From Clostridia bacterium (GTDB taxonomy: Bacteria > Bacillota > Clostridia > Oscillospirales > CAG-272), in NCBI GenBank assembly GCA_017395885.1, contig JAFQNM010000267.1, forward strand, positions 1 through 7,691: a stretch of DNA of 7,691 nt, read 5' to 3'. Under the pieces are notes generated by a model. That model was not told the DNA's origin and did no database searches. It saw nothing but the letters and a program-made list of their open reading frames with translations. A program made the translations under genes and the position numbers. Below are positions 1 to 5,483 of the stretch, in pieces (the first letter of the stretch is position 1; each line of letters starts with the position of its first letter).

Positions 1-204
1 GTGGGAGAGAGAAAGCTTTGATGCTCCCGCCGCTATGGCACCCGAGGAAATAAGAACGACCTCTCTGCCTGAATTTTTTATATCGGAAACGGTTCTCACC
101 AGCTTCTCTATTCGCCTGATATTGAGCCTGCCCGTTTCGGAATGGGTCAGAGTCGAGGAGCCGATCTTTATTGCTATACGGCTGAATTTCTTGTTTTTTT
201 CCAT
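1..204 (-). CDS. proB: glutamate 5-kinase, N-terminal part (cut by window edge)
   Basis: This gene encodes the first enzyme of proline biosynthesis, which phosphorylates L-glutamate with ATP to gamma-glutamyl phosphate in the cytosol. Only the first 68 residues lie in the window, and the frame is open to base 1. Near the N-terminus the protein has the amino-acid kinase start IAIKIGSSTLTH (Lys13, Gly15, Ser16), followed by the family-typical TGRLNIRRIEKLV stretch. The second nucleotide/phosphate-binding motif LISSGAIAAG is at about residues 51-60. The ATG at 204 is preceded by a TTTTGAGG ribosome binding site at sensible spacing, and I see no better start upstream. It is transcribed away from zapA. 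The usual partner proA would lie further left, outside the window. The family call is firm. The C-terminal domain (for example PUA) cannot be judged. Confidence 0.9.
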   Translation of the reverse strand, partial: MEKNKKFSRIAIKIGSSTLTHSETGRLNIRRIEKLVRTVSDIKNSGREVVLISSGAIAAGASKLSLSH

Positions 205-251
205 ATGTGCCTCAAAATAGTTGAAAATTTTAAAAAAATTATCAAATTGTA

Positions 252-280
252 TTTAAATTTCTTTCGCAATATATTATAAT
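252..280 (+). promoter_or_regulatory. candidate sigma-A type promoter for zapA
   Basis: A perfect -10 box TATAAT (275-280) sits 17 bp downstream of TTTAAA (252-257), which matches 4 of 6 bases of the -35 consensus. The transcript would start near 287 and run into zapA at 369. The -10 lies inside a perfect 10-bp palindrome TATTATAATA (272-281), so the same bases give a TATAAT on the opposite strand for proB, but I find no convincing -35 partner there. A second TATAAT at 293-298 is part of a hairpin arm. The surrounding spacer is strongly AT-rich, unlike the genes. The assignment rests on consensus matching only. Confidence 0.4.
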
Positions 281-292
281 AGTATGAATAGT

Positions 293-320
293 TATAATCG
301 GGGTTAATATCCCCATTATA
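293..320 (+). other. bulged stem-loop in zapA leader
   Basis: TATAAT (293-298), a bulged C (299) and GGGG (300-303) pair with CCCC (311-314) and ATTATA (315-320) around the 7-base loop TTAATAT, giving 10 base pairs with one bulge. If the promoter at 252-280 is used, this structure lies within about 6 bases of the mRNA 5' end. It is not followed by a T-run, so it is unlikely to be an intrinsic terminator. It could stabilise the mRNA 5' end or be a protein-binding inverted repeat between the divergent genes. Confidence 0.4.
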
Positions 321-368
321 CCACTGTTTGCCCGATTTTCAATACTAATTTTTTACAGGAGATAAAAA

Positions 369-905
369 ATGGAAAAGAAAAAGTACGAAGTGAAGATCGC
401 CGATATCGACATGAAGATCATTTCCGACGAGCGCGAGGACGTTGTTATGAAGCTGGTGAGCCTTCTCGACCAGCAGATCAACGACATTACAAGCCAGTCC
501 AGAAGCTTCTCAAAGATCGATGCTGCCATCCTTGTTGCCCTTGACCACGCCAGCAACAGACTCAAGGCAGAAAAGAGAGTTCGCAATCTTGAGGCTCAGA
601 TCGCCCTCTATGATGCCAACCTCCGCCGTATGAGAGAAGAAAATATCAAGCTTAAGAACTCTATGCTCGGCAAGGTTTCCGAAACTGCAGAGGAGATCAT
701 TGCAGAGGAGCAGCTCCCTCTTGAATCCGCATTTGAGGAGGATGAGGCTCCCGCCGCTCCCGCTCCCCAGGCACCTCAGGAAGCTCAGGCACCTCACAGC
801 GTTGCTGACCTTTTTGCCGAAACCCCCGATGAGGATGAGGAGGAGCCCGCAGGCGGCAAGGCAGACAAGCTCCGTCAGATCGAAAGTCTCCTCAGAGGAA
901 ACTGA
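369..905 (+). CDS. zapA: cell division protein ZapA with long acidic C-terminal tail
   Basis: ZapA binds FtsZ and promotes bundling of its protofilaments at the division site. Residues 1-45 form the globular ZapA head (VKIADIDMKIISDE and the following helix). Residues 50-100 form the long coiled-coil helix, with the typical DAAILVALDHASNRLKAEK and LEAQIALYDANLRRMREEN stretches. Most Firmicute ZapA proteins end about there, at roughly 85-110 residues. This one continues to 178 residues. The extra part is acidic around residues 107-127, then Ala/Pro/Gln-rich (128-142), then acidic again (152-159). It ends in a short basic, probably helical peptide, KADKLRQIESLLRGN (164-178). The ATG at 369 has AGGAG 7 bases upstream. 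The next gene downstream is a U32 family protein, a pairing common in Clostridia. The tail is probably disordered, and its role is unknown. Confidence 0.88.
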   Translation: MEKKKYEVKIADIDMKIISDEREDVVMKLVSLLDQQINDITSQSRSFSKIDAAILVALDHASNRLKAEKRVRNLEAQIALYDANLRRMREENIKLKNSMLGKVSETAEEIIAEEQLPLESAFEEDEAPAAPAPQAPQEAQAPHSVADLFAETPDEDEEEPAGGKADKLRQIESLLRGN

Positions 906-937
906 TTCCTCCAAGCCGGGAGAGAAAAGTAAATGAA

Positions 938-989
938 GGTTTTCGCCATAGCGAAAATCAACCGTAGCTTTTCACTTTTCACAATTCAC
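938..989. repeat. small hairpin plus three tandem heptamers between zapA and U32 gene
   Basis: The gap between the two genes holds a short stem-loop, TTTTCGC (940-946), loop CATA, GCGAAAA (951-957), extendable by a G-T and a G-C pair to 938-959. It is followed by three consecutive 7-base units ending in TTCAC or ATTCAC: TTTTCAC (969-975), TTTTCAC (976-982) and AATTCAC (983-989). On the other strand the units read GTGAATT-GTGAAAA-GTGAAAA. From memory, very similar GTGAAAA-rich short repeats are scattered in intergenic regions of gut clostridia, so this is probably a dispersed repeat copy rather than a control site for this operon. No T-run follows the stem, so it is not a typical terminator. 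Confidence 0.55.
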
Positions 990-1010
990 TTTAAGAAAGG
1001 AGGGTGACGT

Positions 1011-3008
1011 ATGAAAAAGCCCGAGCTTCTTCTGCCTGCAGGCAGCCGTGCCTCTCTCGAGGCGGCTATTGAGGGCGGCGCCGATGCCGTTTACCTCGGT
1101 GCAGGCCGCTTCAATGCCCGTATGAGAGCGGAAAACTTCAAGGATGATGAGCTCTCCGCTGCTCTCGCTCTATCGAGAGCCTACGGAGTGAAATCATACA
1201 TCACCCTCAACACACGCCTCTTTGACTCGGAGCTTAACGATGCTCTGAAGCTTGCCGCCTCTCTCTACGAGGCAGGCGCAGATGCCCTTATCGTTGCCGA
1301 TATGGGTATCGCCACACTTATCAAAAAACACGTTCCCGACCTTGAGATACACGCAAGCACTCAGCTCTCAGGCCACAGTCTTGACGATGCACGGGCTCTT
1401 TCGGAGGCAGGCTTTTCTCGTATGGTCTGCCACAGGGAGATCACAAAGGATGCCCTTTTTAGCCTTTGCAAAAGCTCTCCTATTGAGATCGAAATGTTTA
1501 TCCACGGAGCATACTGTGTCTCCTTCTCAGGTCAATGCCTTATGAGCGCCGTTATGGGCGGACGGAGCGGAAACCGCGGCGAGTGCGCTCAGCCCTGCCG
1601 CCAGCCCTACACCAAATCCGGCGAAAAGGGCTACCCCATCAGCCTCAAGGATATGTGCCTTGCAGGCCATATTACGGATATTATCGCCTCGGGCGCTGCC
1701 TCATTGAAGATAGAGGGCCGCCAGAAGCCGCCGGAGTACGTTTACGGCACGGCGAAAATATACCGCCGCCTTCTTGACGAGGGCAGAAACGCCACAGCCG
1801 ACGAGATCGAAGCCCTCGCGAGGATCTTCAGCCGCGATGGGTTCACTGACGGCTATTTTACAAAAGAACAGAAAAATATGAGGGGTGTCAGAACCTACGA
1901 GGACTTTCTGAAAATGGATAAGTCCAAATTCGAGGGCCTGACCAAAAAGGCCCCTCTTGATATAACTCTTACCGCTGTTGCGGGAAAGCACGCAGAATTT
2001 ACAGCCACCTCCCCCACAGGCTCCTTCACCGCCGTGGGCGACGCGGTTGCCGAGGCAGAAGCCATTGCCCCCCTCAGTGAGGAGGGCGCAAGAAAGAACT
2101 CCTCCCGCCTTGGCAATACCCCCTTTGAAATTAGAAATTTCAATTTTATTACGGACGGACGGGCCGCCCTCACCCTCTCTGCCCTCAACGCCCTTCGCCG
2201 CCGTGCGGTGGAAGGCCTTCTCAGCAGGGGCGAAAAAAGCGTATCCGTTCCCGACGTTACCCCAAAAAAGGGCAAAAAGCCCTCATTTGACAACGTTATT
2301 TATACGGCAGAGTTCCTCTCTGAGGACAGAATAACGCCTCTGGCAAGAGAATTCTTCAGCCGCATATACCTGCCCTACGGAGCTCACTCTGAGAAGTTTG
2401 ATATTTCTCTGCCCCCTTATCTGCCGGACAGCCTTGCGCCGCAGGTGTGGGATGACGTTCGCCAAAGGAGAGTTCTCGTTCACGGAGCGGGCCAGCTGAA
2501 AAAGGCAAGAGAGGTCTGCGCCGAGGCGGCCGCCTCATTCAGAATGAACGTTTTTAATTCGGCGGCAGCTGATTATTATGCGTCTCTGGGAGCTGATATC
2601 ATTACCCTGGCTCCCGAGGCCAAAAGAGCTCAGATGAGAGATATTTCATCCCCCGTGCCCTCGGCCGCCATAGTGTACGGCCGCCTGCCTCTTATGCTCA
2701 CCCTTCGCTGCGCCATCTCCGACGGAGACTGCAAAAGGTGCGACAGGGCAAGGCTTTGCTCCTCTGCCATCACAGACCGGCACGGAGTTCGCTTTCCCCT
2801 TTACGGTATGCCCGACTGCACAAACGTTGTGTTCAACTCTGTTCCCACCTATATGGCAGACAAAAGGGATGAGCTTGGGCGTACGGGCATTTCCGTTTAT
2901 CACTTCATCTTCACCGATGAGTCTGCCGAGGAGTGCGACAGGATCATTCGTGCATACACAAACGGAGAAGCACCTGCCGATCCCTCTAAGATCAGAAGAA
3001 TGCAGTAA
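1011..3008 (+). CDS. U32 family protein with DUF3656-like domain (RlhA-like)
   Basis: The family is annotated as 'peptidase U32', but characterised relatives such as E. coli RlhA, TrhP and UbiU/UbiV are Fe-S proteins that hydroxylate RNA or quinone precursors without O2. Residues 1-285 are the U32 barrel. It starts with KPELLLPAGS and GADAVYLG and carries the U32 signature from E161 to S179 (EMFIHGAYC, then SGQCLMS), with cysteines C169 and C176. C192 and C196 follow in GECAQPC, then C216 in KDMC and the SLKIEGR motif at 231-237. Residues about 310-405 resemble DUF3656, ending in NALRRRAVEGLL, as in RlhA. The C-terminal region holds a second cysteine group: C567, C574, C577, C583 and C603. 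The 665-residue length fits RlhA-type proteins (about 650). The start is set by AGGAGG at 998-1003, 7 bases before the ATG. A role in 23S rRNA or tRNA hydroxylation is inferred from the family and not shown here. Confidence 0.85.
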   Translation: MKKPELLLPAGSRASLEAAIEGGADAVYLGAGRFNARMRAENFKDDELSAALALSRAYGVKSYITLNTRLFDSELNDALKLAASLYEAGADALIVADMGIATLIKKHVPDLEIHASTQLSGHSLDDARALSEAGFSRMVCHREITKDALFSLCKSSPIEIEMFIHGAYCVSFSGQCLMSAVMGGRSGNRGECAQPCRQPYTKSGEKGYPISLKDMCLAGHITDIIASGAASLKIEGRQKPPEYVYGTAKIYRRLLDEGRNATADEIEALARIFSRDGFTDGYFTKEQKNMRGVRTYEDFLKMDKSKFEGLTKKAPLDITLTAVAGKHAEFTATSPTGSFTAVGDAVAEAEAIAPLSEEGARKNSSRLGNTPFEIRNFNFITDGRAALTLSALNALRRRAVEGLLSRGEKSVSVPDVTPKKGKKPSFDNVIYTAEFLSEDRITPLAREFFSRIYLPYGAHSEKFDISLPPYLPDSLAPQVWDDVRQRRVLVHGAGQLKKAREVCAEAAASFRMNVFNSAAADYYASLGADIITLAPEAKRAQMRDISSPVPSAAIVYGRLPLMLTLRCAISDGDCKRCDRARLCSSAITDRHGVRFPLYGMPDCTNVVFNSVPTYMADKRDELGRTGISVYHFIFTDESAEECDRIIRAYTNGEAPADPSKIRRMQ

Positions 3009-3180
3009 CAGCGCAAAAAAATCGCCGCTTGTTTCAAACCACCGATAAATCAAGGTTTATCCGGCAGTTAAGCAAGGTATGTAGGGGCTCAATGCGCACC
3101 CACCCATCTGCACGCGATGCGAACGATATTTGATACACAACTGAACGATAACGCAAGCCCAGATTTGAAGCACAAATCGC
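3009..3180. other. non-coding stretch after U32 gene with degenerate repeat traces
   Basis: No convincing reading frame is present. Seen directly are a weak hairpin GATAAA-TCAAGG-TTTATC (3044-3061) with flanking CC/GG and no T-run, an 8-base direct repeat GAACGATA (3121-3128 and 3143-3150), and a hairpin GATTTG-AAGCA-CAAATC (3162-3178). A TGTAGGGGC...GCACCC segment near 3080-3102 resembles, from memory, a GTAGGGG-type dispersed repeat of gut Firmicutes. No clear terminator for the U32 gene and no promoter for dut can be pointed to. The stretch looks like stacked remnants of small repeats. Confidence 0.5.
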
Positions 3181-3324
3181 TGTCATTTTGAACGTAGCGG
3201 AGCGAAGTGAAGAATCTACGCAGGCATGAGGGTTATCCAAGCTTCTCGTTCATTAGCCCGCTCTGTCTTGCAATAAAGGCCAAGGCTTGTAAAAGATCCT
3301 TCGTCGTGCCTCCTCAGGATGACA
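3181..3324. repeat. 144-bp MITE-like inverted-repeat element
   Basis: The left arm (3181-3217) starts TGTCATTTTGAA and ends GAAGAATCT. The right arm, read on the minus strand from 3324 to 3294, starts TGTCATCCTGAG and ends GAAGGATCT. The two arms are imperfect inverted copies that differ by a few bases and by 6 bases in length. The flanks also match on the outside (C-x-C before TGTCAT on each side). About 76 bp lie between the arms and carry no gene. From memory, the motif TGTCAT-CCTGAGCG...GAAGGATCT is widely scattered in bacterial intergenic regions. I therefore read this as a non-autonomous mobile repeat or its remnant. No transposase is present and no clear target-site duplication was seen. 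Confidence 0.6.
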
Positions 3325-3374
3325 GTGTATGATGCTTTAACCTAATCGACAAACACAAATTAAAAACTATAAAA

Positions 3375-3379
3375 AGGGG
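3375..3379 (+). promoter_or_regulatory. ribosome binding site that decides the dut start
   Basis: The only Shine-Dalgarno-like sequence is AGGGG at 3375-3379. It is 9 bases before the ATG at 3389 but directly abuts a TTG at 3380 in the same frame. Spacing therefore favours the ATG, giving a 146-residue protein rather than one extended by three residues. Confidence 0.65.
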
Positions 3380-3388
3380 TTGCTTATA

Positions 3389-3829
3389 ATGGAAAAAGTT
3401 ACTCTTAAAATAAAATATCTCAGCGAGGGAATGGAGCCCCTCAGATACATTGACGGCAAGTCTGACTGGATCGACCTTCGCATTGCCGAAACGGTTGAGC
3501 TCAGAAAGGACGAATTCCGTCTTCTCCCTCTGGGAATTGCAATAAAGCTCCCCGAGGGCTACGAGGCTCACATCGTTCCCCGCTCCTCTACCTATAAGAA
3601 CTTCGGCATTATACAGACCAACCATATGGGCGTTGTTGACGAAAGCTACTGCGGCGACGGCGACCAGTGGTATATGCCTGCCTATGCCCTAAGAGATACT
3701 AAAATCGAAAAGGGCGAGAGGATATGCCAGTTCAGGATCATGCGCCACCAGCCTGCCATTACCTTTGAGGAGTGCGATACCCTCGGCTCTCCCGACCGCG
3801 GCGGCATAGGCTCAACAGGTACGAAATAA
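3389..3829 (+). CDS. dut: dUTP diphosphatase (trimeric dUTPase family)
   Basis: This enzyme hydrolyses dUTP to dUMP and pyrophosphate, which keeps uracil out of DNA and feeds dTMP synthesis. At 146 residues it fits trimeric dUTPases. All five motifs can be placed: a divergent motif 1 around D29-L30 (WIDLR), motif 2 PRSS (64-67), motif 3 [10 protein letters not shown] (81-90) with catalytic D84, motif 4 GERICQFRI (109-117), and motif 5 RGGIGSTG (137-144). Two features differ from the textbook pattern. Motif 3 has YCGDGDQW instead of YRGE, which I remember from a clostridial subfamily. Motif 5 has Ile140 where most members have the Phe that stacks on uracil. The stop codon overlaps the maf start by one base (TAATG), suggesting translational coupling. 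It is the first gene of the cluster that runs into mreBCD. Confidence 0.9.
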   Translation: MEKVTLKIKYLSEGMEPLRYIDGKSDWIDLRIAETVELRKDEFRLLPLGIAIKLPEGYEAHIVPRSSTYKNFGIIQTNHMGVVDESYCGDGDQWYMPAYALRDTKIEKGERICQFRIMRHQPAITFEECDTLGSPDRGGIGSTGTK

Positions 3830-4407
3830 TGGCAGAAAAAAGACTTATCCTCGCCTCCGCCTCTCCCCGAAGACGGGAGATACTTGAAAGCGCAGGCTAC
3901 GTTTTTGATATTATATCCCCTGATGCCGACGAGGTATCGGAGGGGCTCTCTCCTGCAGAGCTCACCGTTGAAAACTCAAGAAGAAAGGCGTGTGCCGCTC
4001 TGAAGGCAGTCAACGGCGTTATCATCTGTGCTGACACCGTAGTTTGCCTTGACGGTATGATCCTCGGAAAGCCCGACGGCGCCGAGGGCGCAAAAAAAAT
4101 GCTCTCCTCCCTTTCGGGAAGGAGCCACTCCGTTATTACAGGCTACACCGTTACCGACGGCGCCAAGGAGGTATGCGGCTACGTTGAAACAACGGTGCAT
4201 ATGCGCCCAATTCTCCCCTTTGAGACAGAGGCCTACGTTGCCACAGGCTCTCCCCTTGACAAGGCCGGTGCTTACGGCATACAGGAAGCGGCGGGAATGT
4301 TCGTTTCCGGCATTGAGGGAGACTACTACAACGTTGTTGGCCTACCTCTCTCAAAAATATCGGAAATACTCTACGATAGCTTCGGCATTCGTGGCTTTAT
4401 GAAATAA
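3829..4407 (+). CDS. maf: Maf family nucleoside triphosphate pyrophosphatase
   Basis: Maf proteins cleave non-canonical or excess nucleoside triphosphates to monophosphates and pyrophosphate. This protein belongs to the Maf/YhdE type, which usually acts on dTTP and UTP. Its 192 residues match the family. Seen in order are ASASPRRREIL (9-19, substrate-binding Ser/Arg cluster), ICADTVV with D69 (66-72), ILGKP with K81 (78-82), GRSHSVITG (97-105), SPLDKAGAYGIQ (141-152, Lys145 and Gln152) and GDYYNVVGLPL (164-174). The ATG at 3829 shares its A with the dut stop codon. A longer in-frame start at 3772 lies inside dut and would add residues read from dut in another frame, so I rejected it. Maf next to mreB is a classic Firmicute arrangement. 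The radC gene often found between them is absent here, with only 20 bp separating maf and mreB. Confidence 0.92.
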   Translation: MAEKRLILASASPRRREILESAGYVFDIISPDADEVSEGLSPAELTVENSRRKACAALKAVNGVIICADTVVCLDGMILGKPDGAEGAKKMLSSLSGRSHSVITGYTVTDGAKEVCGYVETTVHMRPILPFETEAYVATGSPLDKAGAYGIQEAAGMFVSGIEGDYYNVVGLPLSKISEILYDSFGIRGFMK

Positions 4408-4427
4408 TACGAAAGACAGGTTACTTT

Positions 4428-5441
4428 ATGGGAAAATATATTGGTATAGACCTTGGCACCGCCAACACCATAGTTTACGTTAAGGGCAAGGGCATTCTGC
4501 TTCGCGAGCCCTCGGTGGTTGCCGTTGAGCAGAGAGGCAAGAAGGTCGTTGCAGTTGGAAACGATGCAAAGCTCATGCTGGGTAAGACCCCCGGCTCCAT
4601 AATTGCAATGCGCCCTCTGAAGGACGGCGTTATCGCAGAATTCGATTTCACCACCGCTATGCTCCGCGACTTTTTTAAAAAAGCCTCCGGAACAACGGTG
4701 TTCAGCCGCCCAAAGGTTCTCGTTTGCGTTCCCTACGGCGTTACCGAGGTTGAAAAGCGTGCCGTTGAGGATGTTTGCATTGAGGCGGGAGCTCAGTCTG
4801 TTGCACTTATCGAGGAGCCTATTGCCGCAGCTATCGGCAGCGGCCTTAAGGTTGAGGATGCAAGAGGCAGCATGATAGTTGATATCGGTGGCGGCACCAC
4901 CGAGGTTGCCGTTCTCTCCCTCGGCGGAATCGTTCTCTCTACTTCACTCAGGATCGCAGGAGATGAGCTGGACGATGCCATTGTTCAGTACATCAAGAAA
5001 AAATACAACATTCTCATCGGCGAGATCACCGCTGAGATGCTGAAAAAGAAGATAGGCAGCGTTCACCCCGCAGTTGACCGCGGCGTTATGGAGATCCGGG
5101 GCAGAAACCTGCTCAACGGTCTTCCCGCCATCGTTAACGTAAGCTCCGCCGAGATCCGCGAGGCTATGCACGAGCAGGTGGTCCACATAGTTGAGGCTAT
5201 CAGAACTACCCTTGAAAATACTCCCCCCGAGCTCTCCAGCGATATATACGACTCAGGTATCATGCTCGCAGGCGGCGGCGCTATGCTTGGCGGACTTGAT
5301 GCCCTCGTTACCCACGTTACGGGCATTCGTGCAACCGTTGCCAAGAATCCTCTGGACTGCGTTGCCGTCGGCATCGGTCACGTTATCGAAAACGCAGCAG
5401 AGGGAGACGGAGTTCAGTACAGAAACAGAAGCTCCAGATAA
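4428..5441 (+). CDS. mreB: rod shape-determining protein MreB
   Basis: MreB is the bacterial actin homologue that forms membrane-bound filaments and guides lateral cell-wall synthesis. The 337-residue length is normal. The actin-fold ATP motifs are all visible: phosphate-1 GIDLGTANT (6-14, Asp8), the IEEPIAAAIGSG helix (128-139) with the likely catalytic glutamate near 130, phosphate-2 VDIGGGTTEVAV (151-162), and the adenosine motif LAGGGAMLGG (280-289). Val91-Phe92, ahead of SRPKVLVCVP, fits the hydrophobic membrane-insertion loop known from Thermotoga MreB. The N-terminus is short (MGKYIGID), without the amphipathic helix of many Gram-negative forms. The ribosome binding site is weak (ACAGG, about 7 bases before the ATG). 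The gene follows maf by 20 bp and precedes mreC by 42 bp. It could be called an Mbl/MreBH-type paralogue, but its place before mreCD favours mreB. Confidence 0.95.
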   Translation: MGKYIGIDLGTANTIVYVKGKGILLREPSVVAVEQRGKKVVAVGNDAKLMLGKTPGSIIAMRPLKDGVIAEFDFTTAMLRDFFKKASGTTVFSRPKVLVCVPYGVTEVEKRAVEDVCIEAGAQSVALIEEPIAAAIGSGLKVEDARGSMIVDIGGGTTEVAVLSLGGIVLSTSLRIAGDELDDAIVQYIKKKYNILIGEITAEMLKKKIGSVHPAVDRGVMEIRGRNLLNGLPAIVNVSSAEIREAMHEQVVHIVEAIRTTLENTPPELSSDIYDSGIMLAGGGAMLGGLDALVTHVTGIRATVAKNPLDCVAVGIGHVIENAAEGDGVQYRNRSSR

Positions 5442-5483
5442 GACTCTCAAGCATAAACCGATTTTTTTGAAAGGAGGGGCACT

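Noticed and set aside
35..220. Plus-strand 61-residue frame over the proB start
   Set aside because: It lies antisense to proB, which has clear kinase motifs. The peptide shows no family features.
353..914. Two minus-strand frames opposite zapA (353-586 and 510-914)
   Set aside because: Both are mirror frames of a well-supported gene, have no ribosome binding sites that I can see, and have Ser/Leu-rich compositions typical of antisense reading.
700..936. Plus-strand 78-residue Pro/Arg/Leu-rich frame inside the zapA tail
   Set aside because: This is an out-of-frame reading of the Ala/Pro-coding repeats. The zapA frame runs through to a good stop.
969..989. Tandem heptamers as a CRISPR or iteron array
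   Set aside because: Units are only 7 bases long with no spacers and three copies. No cas or replication gene is nearby.
3044..3061. GATAAA/TTTATC hairpin as the U32 gene terminator
   Set aside because: The stem is short and AT-rich with no following T-run, so it does not meet the usual pattern.
3346..3373. Promoter-like TCGACA, 16-bp spacer, TATAAA just upstream of dut
   Set aside because: Transcription would start near 3380, after the AGGGG ribosome binding site (3375-3379), leaving dut without a usable leader. The match is probably chance.
3380..3388. TTG start for dut at 3380
   Set aside because: It touches the ribosome binding site with no spacer. The ATG at 3389 has normal spacing and matches the family N-terminus.
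3034..3625. Minus-strand frames over the intergenic region and dut start (3034-3240, 3314-3625)
   Set aside because: They cover repeat remnants and the antisense of dut, with no recognisable domain and no ribosome binding site.
3772..3828. Longer Maf start at 3772
   Set aside because: The added residues are Arg/Pro-rich and come from reading dut in another frame. The conserved Maf start LILASASPRR begins right after the ATG at 3829, which overlaps the dut stop.
5462..5468. T7 run between mreB and mreC as an intrinsic terminator
   Set aside because: No GC-rich stem precedes it, and a strong ribosome binding site for mreC follows directly.
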